Positions 23,090-31,131 of a DNA stretch of 43,719 nt are shown here, piece after piece. A model generated the notes under the pieces. It was not told the origin of the DNA and made no database searches. It worked only from the letters and a program-made list of their open reading frames with translations. The DNA is taken from assembly GCA_004555405.1 (NCBI GenBank), contig SFIE01000028.1:1-43719 (forward strand), read 5' to 3'. The translations under genes and the position numbers were made by a program. Within the stretch, counting starts at the first letter, position 1. Every line of letters begins with the position of its first letter. This stretch comes from Subdoligranulum sp. (GTDB lineage Bacteria; Bacillota; Clostridia; Oscillospirales; Ruminococcaceae).

Positions 23090-23524
23090 TTACAGCTGTG
23101 TGCCGCATTTGCTGCAGAACAGTGCATCCTCGGGCTCTTGGGCGCCGCACTGAGGGCAAACACGAAGATTTGCAGGCTGTTCTGCGCTGGGCTGTGCTTC
23201 TTCGTTGGCAGAAACCGTGTATTCCGCTTCCTCGCAGGATTTTACATCCTCGGCGCTCATGGTGCTTTTCAGCTTCTCCATCCCGGCCTCGATCTCCGAA
23301 ATGGCGGCGATATACTGGTCTACCAAAGGCTGATTGCTTTCGCCCGACTTTGCCAGGCTGTAAACCAATGCACCCAGCTGACGCTGCGATTTGCTCAGCT
23401 TGGCCTGCAGTTCCATCAGCTGCAGCTGATCGCGGCCTTTACCGGCAAGCTCCTGCGCTGTTTTTTTAGCGCGGCCAGCCAGTTCCAACCCCTGCTCTTT
23501 CAGACGGTCAAAATCAAATTCCAT
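23090..23524 (-). CDS. Coiled-coil protein with C-terminal zinc ribbon
   Basis: 144 residues. The first 90 are helical and probably coiled coil (LKEQGLELAGRAKKTAQELAGKGRDQL, MELQAKLSKSQRQLGALVYSLAKSG); an acidic linker follows; the last 25 form a zinc ribbon with two CxxC pairs (RVCPQCGAQ and LFCSKCGTQL). Many clostridial zinc-ribbon proteins of this layout exist without known role. No membrane segment. AGGAGG lies 8 bases upstream. Single-gene unit with promoter and strong terminator. Confidence 0.8.
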   Translation of the reverse strand: MEFDFDRLKEQGLELAGRAKKTAQELAGKGRDQLQLMELQAKLSKSQRQLGALVYSLAKSGESNQPLVDQYIAAISEIEAGMEKLKSTMSAEDVKSCEEAEYTVSANEEAQPSAEQPANLRVCPQCGAQEPEDALFCSKCGTQL

Positions 23525-23601
23525 TTGTACAACCTCCTCTATGGCAGTCCATTTACAGCCGCCAATCGTTCAATCATGTTATTTGCGGTGTTTCTTTTAT
23601 C

Positions 23602-23630
23602 AGTATATTCCGTTCCTGTTAAAAAAGCAA
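23602..23630 (-). promoter_or_regulatory. Promoter candidate for the zinc-ribbon gene
   Basis: Minus strand TTGCTT, 17 bases, TATACT, about 78 bases before the start codon. The -10 is good, the -35 modest. Confidence 0.45.
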
Positions 23631-23661
23631 GTCAAACGGCTATATTTTGATAATGCCAAGA

Positions 23662-24600
23662 TCAGCCCTTATCCCCGTAAAATTCCATCAGCATGCTGTT
23701 TTCGGGGATCGCGGAGGGATCGAGCTTTTCAAAGCGGCTGAATCGGCCCACCAGCGCATTCAGGCGATTGGAAAGATTGTGCTCTGCAGGCAAAAGGCCT
23801 GCCATGGGGGCCATCAGTCCGGCCAGCACACAAACCTCATAGCTGAATGCCGTATCGATCAGCAGATTGGCTTCGTTTTTGAACACCTTGATATAGCGGT
23901 CTTCCCCTTCACAAACACGATCCCACAAAGCGAGGGTCTGCTCGGGGCTGTGGCCGCGGAAGCGCACATCACGGGTCATTCGGCGGGCGCAGCGAATATC
24001 ACGGGTGCTCAGCATACGCTCGCCGTCCTCGTCCGAGTATTCTTCGCGCAGGCCCGCATAGATCTTAAAGCAGGAATTTTCCGGCAAAGCAGCTGTCATA
24101 ATGGGGTTCAGCGCGTGAATGCCCTCTACGATCACAATGCCGCCCTCGGCATCCAGATGCTGCACTTCCTCTGTGCGCGACTCGGTGGTAAAATCAAACA
24201 CCGGCAGATCGCAATGATCCTCTTCAATCAGCTGCTTCAGGCACTTTTGGATGCAGGGAAGATCCAGCGCCATAATGTTTTCATAATCCTTGCTGCCGTC
24301 GGGCAAACGGGGATAAACATCCTTGTTCAGATAAAAATTATCCAGGCTGATCACCTTTGCCGTGCGCCCGCGCAGAGTGAGCGCATGGGCCAGCTTGTGC
24401 GCTGTGGTGGTTTTGCCGCTGGCCGAAGGGCCGGTGAGCATTACGATCTTGCGGCCGCTTTCCAGCACAGCACCTGCTGCCTGAAATATGCGGTTTTCAT
24501 ATTGGGTTTCGCAGCGCTGCACAAATCGCTCCGTGTTTTCGGAGGCCACATTGATGAGGCTGTATTCAACAAGACGCTTCGGGATCCAAACTGCTGGCAT
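23662..24600 (-). CDS. Nucleoside (uridine-type) kinase, PRK/URK family
   Basis: 312-residue P-loop kinase. Walker A TGPSASGKTTTAH at about 56-67, then ISLDNFYLNKDVYP and DYENIMALDL, and the LID-type RCARRMTRDVRFRGHSPEQTLALWDRV. These match the clostridial nucleoside kinase group related to uridine kinase; many relatives carry an N-terminal TGS domain, which is absent here. Probably phosphorylates uridine or cytidine for salvage. It starts inside the end of hemZ (35-base overlap) with AAGGAG 12 bases upstream; a later start is possible but the N-terminus fits relatives. Confidence 0.85.
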   Translation of the reverse strand: MPAVWIPKRLVEYSLINVASENTERFVQRCETQYENRIFQAAGAVLESGRKIVMLTGPSASGKTTTAHKLAHALTLRGRTAKVISLDNFYLNKDVYPRLPDGSKDYENIMALDLPCIQKCLKQLIEEDHCDLPVFDFTTESRTEEVQHLDAEGGIVIVEGIHALNPIMTAALPENSCFKIYAGLREEYSDEDGERMLSTRDIRCARRMTRDVRFRGHSPEQTLALWDRVCEGEDRYIKVFKNEANLLIDTAFSYEVCVLAGLMAPMAGLLPAEHNLSNRLNALVGRFSRFEKLDPSAIPENSMLMEFYGDKG

Positions 24601-26023
24601 AGTATTCAGTCACTCCTTCTTTTCGTTTTAAAATCGTATCGAAACCGCTGACATATTCACCGGGATACTTATAATTGAAGATTCGCTGGATCTTTTTGCC
24701 TGTTTCACCGCACATTTTGGTGGACGCACCTGCACCGGCGGCCAGTATGGAGTGGATCTCCTCCATGATATAAATATTGTACAGCCCTTCCCTGCCGGGC
24801 TTGCACCAGCCAATGTTTTCCAAATTCTGCAGGGTGTTTTTTTGGCGGTACATATAATAGGGCTGATAACCGGCCTGTGCAAGCAGCTGGCATTTTTCAA
24901 GCATGGCCGTCACATTGCCGTAATCATCGGGGCTGTGGTCGATCACCAGATTGGAAGCGCGCTTCAGCGTAAGCGTATGCACGGTAATATTTTCCGGAGC
25001 CAGCGCAATGGCCTGGCGCAAACTGCGCTCAAAGCCCTGCACCGTGTCGCCCGGCAGGCCTGCGATCAGGTCCATGTTGATATTCGTGTGCCCTACCCGG
25101 CGAGCGATCTGGTAGCATTCCAGAATATCTGCCGCGGTATGGCGGCGGCCAATGCGCCGCAGCACATCGTCCGAAAAGGTTTGCGGATTGATTGAAACAC
25201 GGGTAGCGCCGTATTCCTTGATCACGCGCAGTTTTTCTTCGTCTGTGCAATCCGGGCGGCCCGCTTCTACGGTGTATTCCTCCACCTTGCTCAAATCAAA
25301 ACAATTTTTCACCGTGCCCATCAGCTGCCGCAGCTGGTCTGCCGTAAGCGAAGTGGGCGTACCGCCGCCGATATAAATGCTTTTCAAATGCATGGCATTC
25401 TTATCGGCCTGCTCGTGGATCTTTTCCACCTCACGGCACAGGCAATCCACATAGGGCTGCACGAGCGAACGGTCTTTTTCTACCGTGCGTGAAACAAAGC
25501 TGCAATAGCTGCAGCGCGAGGGGCAAAACGGAATGCCGATATAAATGCTGTAGTCACGGTCGGCAGCGTTTTCGATGATGGGCCTTTGCAAATCGGCAAT
25601 GCCCAGCGCCAGCTGAAATTTTTCAGGTGTGCAGTCAAAATCCGTCAAAAAATGTTCGCGGATCTCGGCCTCGGTTTTGCCTGCTCTGCGGGCATCGTGA
25701 ATCAGGCGCACCGGGCGAACGCCGGTCATCATGCCCCAAGGCGGGCGCATACCGGTGGCGCTGCACAAAAGGCGATACAGCAGCGCCGCCAGCGTATAAT
25801 CCGGGCGAGGATCGTCGGCAAGCCGCGGTTCGCGGCGGGTATACACCCTGCCATTTTGCCGCAGCGCTGCCCAGTGATGCTTTTTACCGCAGTGGGCACG
25901 GATCAGATCGCCGCGGTCTTTCCCGTCGGGCTTTTCCACCAGCAGCTGCGCCCCCGGGAAAAATACGCGAGCCAGATGTTCCACCTGATAGCCGCTGGGC
26001 AGCCCGGTAATATAGATTCGCAT
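24566..26023 (-). CDS. hemZ: Radical SAM coproporphyrinogen III dehydrogenase-like HemZ
   Basis: 485-residue radical SAM enzyme. A 155-residue N-terminal region typical of HemZ (PPWGMMTGVRPVRL) precedes the iron-sulfur motif GIPFCPSRCSYCSF (C167, C171, C174). Then come YIGGGTPTSL, EAGRPDC and INMDLIAGLPGD of the HemN class. HemZ is annotated as oxygen-independent coproporphyrinogen oxidase, but no other haem genes are nearby and the true reaction in such anaerobes is uncertain. Conserved neighbours: dtd, the MBL hydrolase and rel. Its start follows the MBL gene by 6 bases. Confidence 0.93.
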   Translation of the reverse strand: MRIYITGLPSGYQVEHLARVFFPGAQLLVEKPDGKDRGDLIRAHCGKKHHWAALRQNGRVYTRREPRLADDPRPDYTLAALLYRLLCSATGMRPPWGMMTGVRPVRLIHDARRAGKTEAEIREHFLTDFDCTPEKFQLALGIADLQRPIIENAADRDYSIYIGIPFCPSRCSYCSFVSRTVEKDRSLVQPYVDCLCREVEKIHEQADKNAMHLKSIYIGGGTPTSLTADQLRQLMGTVKNCFDLSKVEEYTVEAGRPDCTDEEKLRVIKEYGATRVSINPQTFSDDVLRRIGRRHTAADILECYQIARRVGHTNINMDLIAGLPGDTVQGFERSLRQAIALAPENITVHTLTLKRASNLVIDHSPDDYGNVTAMLEKCQLLAQAGYQPYYMYRQKNTLQNLENIGWCKPGREGLYNIYIMEEIHSILAAGAGASTKMCGETGKKIQRIFNYKYPGEYVSGFDTILKRKEGVTEYYASSLDPEASC

Positions 26024-26029
26024 ATGCGA

Positions 26030-26632
26030 TCATTCCTCCATGAATTCGCGCAGGTAATAGTTATGGCGTTTTTCGTCTGCCATGGTAGAGAATGCTTCAT
26101 GGCCCGGCAAAACACGCGCCTTGTCCGGCACCGGAAGTTCCAGCAGCTTCTGCAGGCTTTCTTCCATCTGCATCATGCTGCCGCCGGGCAAATCGGTGCG
26201 GCCAATGCTGCCATGAAACAGTGTATCACCGGTAAAGAACATATCGCCGCACAAAATTACCCAGCTGCCGGGGGTGTGGCCGGGGGTGTGCCAGGTTTTA
26301 AAGGTAAGCTCATCCACCTTGATCTCACCGCCGTCCACATAGCCGCTGTCGCTTTCGGTCATGGGAAGGCTGCTGTTGCCTTTGGCATCGGCAGGATCAA
26401 GATACACCTTGCAGCCCCACTTTTCCCTGAGCTGCTTCACGGCGCCCACATGGTCATAGTGGCCGTGGGTACACAGAATATGTGTCAGCTTTGCGCCGGT
26501 CTGCTCCAAGGCCTGCTCATACAGGCTGGCATCGGCGGCAGGGTCAATCGCTACGGCATGGCCGGCATCGGTCACCAGCAAAAAGGTATTGGTACAAAGC
26601 GGGGCAGGCCCGACAATATGAAATGCTTTCAT
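26030..26632 (-). CDS. Metallo-beta-lactamase-fold hydrolase (glyoxalase II-like)
   Basis: 200-residue MBL-fold hydrolase. Metal ligands: THGHYDHVG (HxHxDH, about 54-60), HTPGHTPGS, FFTGDTLFHGSIGRTD and the last histidine in VLPGHEAFS. This is the YcbL/GloB-like short group, which hydrolyses thioesters such as S-lactoylglutathione-like substrates; the real substrate in this organism is not known. The start is ATG at 26632 with AGGAGG 8 bases upstream rather than the preceding TTG. The dtd-MBL-hemZ order is conserved in Clostridia. Confidence 0.9.
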   Translation of the reverse strand: MKAFHIVGPAPLCTNTFLLVTDAGHAVAIDPAADASLYEQALEQTGAKLTHILCTHGHYDHVGAVKQLREKWGCKVYLDPADAKGNSSLPMTESDSGYVDGGEIKVDELTFKTWHTPGHTPGSWVILCGDMFFTGDTLFHGSIGRTDLPGGSMMQMEESLQKLLELPVPDKARVLPGHEAFSTMADEKRHNYYLREFMEE

Positions 26633-26648
26633 CAATAGATCCTCCTGA

Positions 26649-27104
26649 TTATTTTTTCCATTCGTCTGTGTCGATCATAATGGTAGTGGGGCCATCATTT
26701 ACAAGCTCCACCTGCATATCTGCGCCAAATTCACCATGCTGAACTTCTTTTAGCCCCTGCTTTTGCATTTCGGCCAAAAACAGCTCATAGGCATCCACCG
26801 AAAGCGGCGGCTTGGCGGCACGGATATAGCTGGGGCGCTTGCCCTTGCGGGTGTCGCCATACAGTGTGAAATTGCTGATCACCAATGCAGAATAGCCCAG
26901 CTCTGCCGCACTGCAGTTCAGCTTTCCTTCTGCATCGGCAAACACGCGCAGATGTGCGCATTTTTCTGCCAGCTTCGGAACGATCTCCAACGTATCGTCC
27001 TCTCCCACGCCCAAAAGGATCACAATTCCTTTTCCGATGGGGCGCGGCTCGCCACCATTTACTGTTACGCTTGCGCGCGTGACACATTGGACAACTGCTC
27101 TCAT
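26649..27104 (-). CDS. dtd: D-aminoacyl-tRNA deacylase
   Basis: 151-residue proofreading enzyme that frees tRNAs charged with D-amino acids and glycine mischarged on tRNA-Ala. Starts MRAVVQCVTRASVTV, then ISNFTLYGDTRKGKRPS (catalytic-type motif) and VNDGPTTIMID (Gly-cisPro-like motif). Family length 145-150. AAAGGA lies 10 bases before the ATG; the longer open frame overlaps the DUF6311 gene and is rejected. It follows the DUF6311 gene by about 30 bases. Confidence 0.94.
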   Translation of the reverse strand: MRAVVQCVTRASVTVNGGEPRPIGKGIVILLGVGEDDTLEIVPKLAEKCAHLRVFADAEGKLNCSAAELGYSALVISNFTLYGDTRKGKRPSYIRAAKPPLSVDAYELFLAEMQKQGLKEVQHGEFGADMQVELVNDGPTTIMIDTDEWKK

Positions 27105-27133
27105 CTTTGTATCATCCTTTATCTTATTTTCTA

Positions 27134-28879
27134 TTAGTTCTGCTGCGGAATCAAGAACCAATATGGCCCTTCCTGTAACAGTTTTATTTCCGGCGCATTC
27201 CCATAAGTTTGCTTCCATGCATCGGCAATGCCCTCGCTGTCCGTCACATATACGGCGTCTGCATTCGGGCTGCCGCTCAAAGATTCATTCGGCGCTTTTT
27301 CCATCATGGAATTCCATGCGCCCTCATAATCTCCGCCGCCTGTAGCCAGCGCTGCGTTGCAGGCCATATTCTGCTTTCCGGCCAGCACCGCCAGATCACG
27401 GCGCTGTGAGATATTGTTGGTAAGCAGCAGCACCGTATGGCTATCGCCCAGATGGGCCAGTTCTTCGTTTGTAAAAATTTCAGGCACAAACGCACCCGCT
27501 GCGGCCTGCTGCATATGGCTGTGCTTTTGCGCCAGCACCGGGCTCAGATCCAGCAGCTGCACACTGAGCAGCAGTGCCAGCAATGCCGCCGAAAGCTTTT
27601 GCGGTGTAAGGCGGCTCAGCGCTGCCAATGCCCCCAAAAGCAGCAAATACCATACGGTGTAAAACATTCTGCCGGAGGATCGGAAAATGCCGCACAGCTG
27701 CAAAAGCTTTTGCGGAAGCGGGATCGTGAGGCTTGCATCACCCAAAGTGACCATGTTGCTGCAGGCAAAAGCTGTCAAAAATAGTGCGGCCGCCAGCAGC
27801 AGAGCGTTGCGGCAAAGCCATGCGCCAAGCCCCCGTGCGTGTGTTTTTGCACAGTGGCGCAGCAAAAGAGCGGCAGCCAGCCCCAACAGCGCCAACACGC
27901 CAAGGCCCATATAATTAAAGCCCTCGTATTGGCCGGGGCCCTGCGGCAGCGCAGGCAAAAAGCGTGACCACTGATAGCCAAACGGGCTAAAAGGATTGCA
28001 TATCGCGTTTAAATTCATGTTGTAAAAGCCAAAGCCTTCACGGCTATCCCCTGTTGTCCACCCAACTACACCCAGGCACCAACCGGCAAGAACCGTGCTG
28101 AGCAGCGCTGTCAGCATAAGCCCGGCGGCCTTGGCCCAGCGAATGAATGCCTTTTCACGCATACCATGAAAGCCTCGTTCGATGCAGCAAAGCAGAGTGA
28201 ACAGCATGGTAATGGGCATCATATACGGGTGCAGGCCAATGGCCAGAATGTTCAGCAAAAAGCACTGCCACGGAAAGCGCGCAGGCCGCACCGATGCCCC
28301 GCCCTGCTGCAAATGCGCCGCGCTGTAGCTTTGCAGGCTCTGCCTGTATTGCAGGTAAAGATACAGTGAAAACAAAATCAGCCAGTGGCTGGCAAGCGCC
28401 GTGTGGCGCAGGGCACGGTCAAGCAGGATCGGCGCAAACACAAAGAGCGCACTGGCCATTACGGTAAACAGGCCGCTTTGTGAAAACCGGCGCACCAACA
28501 TCCCGGCGGCCAGCCCCTGCAGCACAAAGCACAGCAGGGTGTAAAGGCCAAAATATTGCCATGTGGCAGGCAGCACTCCGCGCAGAAGCTTGCACAAAAT
28601 CGCCACCCACGGAATCGAATCGGTATAGCTGATGATCACGCCGTCCGGCACGGAAAGGTTGGCCGCATAGCCCAAGGGGAAAGCCCACGGCGAATTGCGA
28701 AAGGCCAGCCAACCGGCATAGTGCTGGGTGATGTCGCCCTCATCGTATCCTGCCAGCAGCCATGTGTCTGCCGTGGGATCAAGCGGAGCCGGGCCATAAA
28801 TTACCAGAAATGCCAGCACCCCCATGCAGGCGCAAAGGCAAAGGACAAGCCTTTGCGGAAAAATCTTCTTTTTTGGCAT
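27134..28879 (-). CDS. DUF6311-type polytopic membrane protein (GT-C-like)
   Basis: 581-residue integral membrane protein with about ten to twelve hydrophobic helices and a C-terminal outside domain of about 150 residues. The N-terminal loop after the first helix has GYDEGDITQHYAGWLAFRNSPWAFPLG, the hallmark of DUF6311 and reminiscent of GT-C glycosyltransferases using lipid-linked sugars (acidic DEGD). The ALRHTALASHWLIL loop and FGYQWSRFLPALP also fit. Activity is not known. It sits between rel and dtd, which are usually close neighbours in Clostridia, so it looks like an insertion. Start 28879 is preferred (AGAGG 7 bases away); ATG at 28885 is the alternative. Confidence 0.78.
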   Translation of the reverse strand: MPKKKIFPQRLVLCLCACMGVLAFLVIYGPAPLDPTADTWLLAGYDEGDITQHYAGWLAFRNSPWAFPLGYAANLSVPDGVIISYTDSIPWVAILCKLLRGVLPATWQYFGLYTLLCFVLQGLAAGMLVRRFSQSGLFTVMASALFVFAPILLDRALRHTALASHWLILFSLYLYLQYRQSLQSYSAAHLQQGGASVRPARFPWQCFLLNILAIGLHPYMMPITMLFTLLCCIERGFHGMREKAFIRWAKAAGLMLTALLSTVLAGWCLGVVGWTTGDSREGFGFYNMNLNAICNPFSPFGYQWSRFLPALPQGPGQYEGFNYMGLGVLALLGLAAALLLRHCAKTHARGLGAWLCRNALLLAAALFLTAFACSNMVTLGDASLTIPLPQKLLQLCGIFRSSGRMFYTVWYLLLLGALAALSRLTPQKLSAALLALLLSVQLLDLSPVLAQKHSHMQQAAAGAFVPEIFTNEELAHLGDSHTVLLLTNNISQRRDLAVLAGKQNMACNAALATGGGDYEGAWNSMMEKAPNESLSGSPNADAVYVTDSEGIADAWKQTYGNAPEIKLLQEGPYWFLIPQQN

Positions 28880-28917
28880 AAGCATTCCTCTTTGCCTTAT
28901 AAAGTTGTATTTCGTGG

Positions 28918-31074
28918 TCAGCTGCGGGTCACCGAAATCACATCACGCACTTTGCGCAGCCGTCCCAGAATGTTGTTCATGTGCTCGGTATTGGCTGCAC
29001 TGACATTGATCGTAATCACCGCGTGGCTGTTATTGGCCGGGCGGGCATTCATGCCGAGGATGGGCACACGCATATCCCCCAGTGTTTGCAGCAGATCGCT
29101 CAGCAGGCCGTCACGATCCATTGCTTCGATCTCGACCGCCGCACGGAAAGCCTTGGACTCGTTGGGAGCCCAGTAAGCCTTCACCCAGCGCTCGCGGTTT
29201 TCCTCGTTGGCCATGCTGGCCTTAACATTTTCACAGTCTTTTTTATGGATCGATACCCCAAAACCGCGCGTGATAAAGCCCACGATCTCATCGCCCGGCA
29301 AAGGCGCGCAGCATTTGGCAAACTTAATGGGGCAGTTGTCGATGCCCTCTACGATCACACCATCGGTTGCGTGTACGCGCTTGGGGATCACGGCCTCACG
29401 CGGGGCTTCTTCCTCGCGGATCCTGGTGTACTCTTCCTTGATCTTGGGCATGATCTTGCTCAAAAGCAAGCCGCCGTATCCAATGGCAGCGCACATTTCC
29501 TCCACGCTGTTCATGCGCTGGCGGCGGGCCACCTCGGCCAGCATTTCCTGCATTTTCGCATCCGTCAGATTGATCATATTGCGGCGCAGCTCACGGTCCA
29601 GTGCGGCGCGGCCTTCGGCAATGTTTTCCTCGCGGCGTTCCTTTTTAAACCAGTTGCGGATCTTATTTTTGGCTTCGCTGGTTTTAACGATCTTCAGCCA
29701 ATCGCGGCTGGGGCCTTTGTCCGCAGGGCCGGTGATCACTTCAATGATCTCGCCGGTGCTGATCACATGGTCAATGGGCACAATACGGTTATTCACCTTG
29801 GCGCCGATCATTCGGTTGCCCACAGCCGAGTGGATCGCATAGGCGAAATCGATGGCGGTTGCCCCGGCGGGCAGATTGATCACATCGCCGCGGGGCGTAA
29901 AGGCAAACACTTCCTCGGGCAAAAGGTCGCTCTTGATATCACGCAGCAATTCCTCGCTGTCGTCGGCTTCGCGCTGGATCTCCAGCAGCTGGCGCACCCA
30001 TGCAAGGCGTTCGTCTAACCGGTCACGACTGGAAACACCGGCCTTATACTTCCAGTGCGCTGCCACGCCGTATTCCGCCATGCGGTCCATTTCGTTGGTG
30101 CGGATCTGCACTTCAAACGGAATGGCTTCGCGGCCGATCACCGTGGTGTGCAGACTCTGATAGCCGTTGGGCTTGGGCGTGGAGATATAATCCTTAAAGC
30201 GGTTCGGCAGCGGATGATACATATCGTGGATCTGGCCCAGCGCGTTATAGCATTCCGCCACATTGTCCAGAATAATGCGCACCGCATAAATATCGTAAAT
30301 TTCGTCAAAGTTTTTGCGCTGCATATACATTTTGCGGTATATGCCGTACACGCTTTTTACGCGGCTCTTGATGCATTCCGGCTCGATGCCGTTTTCCTTC
30401 AAGTGCTCGCGGATATCGCTGCGGATGCCATTTAGAAATTCTGCGCCGTGTGTATCCAGCAGGTTGTTGATCTCGTTGTAGCCCACTGGGTCAAGATAGC
30501 GCAGGCTGCGGTCTTCAAGTTCTTCTTTAATGCCGGAAATTCCCAGTCGGTGTGCAATGGGGGCGTAAACCTCCATGGTTTCCAAGGCTTTATCCCGGCG
30601 CTTTTGCTCCGGCCATGCATCACCGGTGCGCATGTTGTGTACACGGTCACACAGCTTAATGATCATCACGCGCACATCCTGGCTCATAGCCAGCAGCATT
30701 TTACGCAGGTTTTCTGCCTTTTGTTCCTCCAGGCTCGAAAAGGTCATTTTGGTAAGCTTGGTAACACCATCCACCAAAAGGGCCACATCCGGGCCGAATT
30801 TAGACTTGATTTCCTCCAGCGTTACAGCGGTATCCTCCACCACATCATGCAGCAGGGCGGCAGCAATGCTCTGGCTGTCCATTCCCAGCTCCACCAAAAG
30901 CTTTGCCACATTCAGCGGATGGCAGATATACGGCTCACCGCTGCGGCGCATTTGGCCGTCGTGCGCTTTGGCGGCCAGCTCGTAAGCCTGATCCAACAGC
31001 TTCATATCATAGCTGCGGCCGGATTCTTCAATATATTTGGTAAGATCCTCATAGGTCATATAGGTATTCAGCAT
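28918..31074 (-). CDS. relA: Bifunctional (p)ppGpp synthetase/hydrolase Rel
   Basis: 718-residue stringent-response enzyme. The hydrolase HD domain is intact (LLHDVVEDT, H76/D77 and E80/D81). The synthetase domain has RVKSVYGIYRKM, YAVRIIL and the bifunctional-type NRFKDYISTPKPNGYQSLHTT. TGS (EVFAFTPRGDVINLPAGATAIDFAYAIH), helical/zinc-finger (CCAPLPGDEIVGFITRG) and C-terminal ACT (AVEIEAMDRDGLLSDLLQTLG) domains follow. RFKD rather than ExDD marks a synthesis-and-hydrolysis enzyme. GGGGAG lies 6 bases before the ATG. It lies downstream of recJ as in most Clostridia. Confidence 0.96.
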   Translation of the reverse strand: MLNTYMTYEDLTKYIEESGRSYDMKLLDQAYELAAKAHDGQMRRSGEPYICHPLNVAKLLVELGMDSQSIAAALLHDVVEDTAVTLEEIKSKFGPDVALLVDGVTKLTKMTFSSLEEQKAENLRKMLLAMSQDVRVMIIKLCDRVHNMRTGDAWPEQKRRDKALETMEVYAPIAHRLGISGIKEELEDRSLRYLDPVGYNEINNLLDTHGAEFLNGIRSDIREHLKENGIEPECIKSRVKSVYGIYRKMYMQRKNFDEIYDIYAVRIILDNVAECYNALGQIHDMYHPLPNRFKDYISTPKPNGYQSLHTTVIGREAIPFEVQIRTNEMDRMAEYGVAAHWKYKAGVSSRDRLDERLAWVRQLLEIQREADDSEELLRDIKSDLLPEEVFAFTPRGDVINLPAGATAIDFAYAIHSAVGNRMIGAKVNNRIVPIDHVISTGEIIEVITGPADKGPSRDWLKIVKTSEAKNKIRNWFKKERREENIAEGRAALDRELRRNMINLTDAKMQEMLAEVARRQRMNSVEEMCAAIGYGGLLLSKIMPKIKEEYTRIREEEAPREAVIPKRVHATDGVIVEGIDNCPIKFAKCCAPLPGDEIVGFITRGFGVSIHKKDCENVKASMANEENRERWVKAYWAPNESKAFRAAVEIEAMDRDGLLSDLLQTLGDMRVPILGMNARPANNSHAVITINVSAANTEHMNNILGRLRKVRDVISVTRS

Positions 31075-31131
31075 TTCAATCTCCCCAATTTATCCAACGG
31101 ACAACGCGGCTATTGCTGCGAAGCGCCCGTT

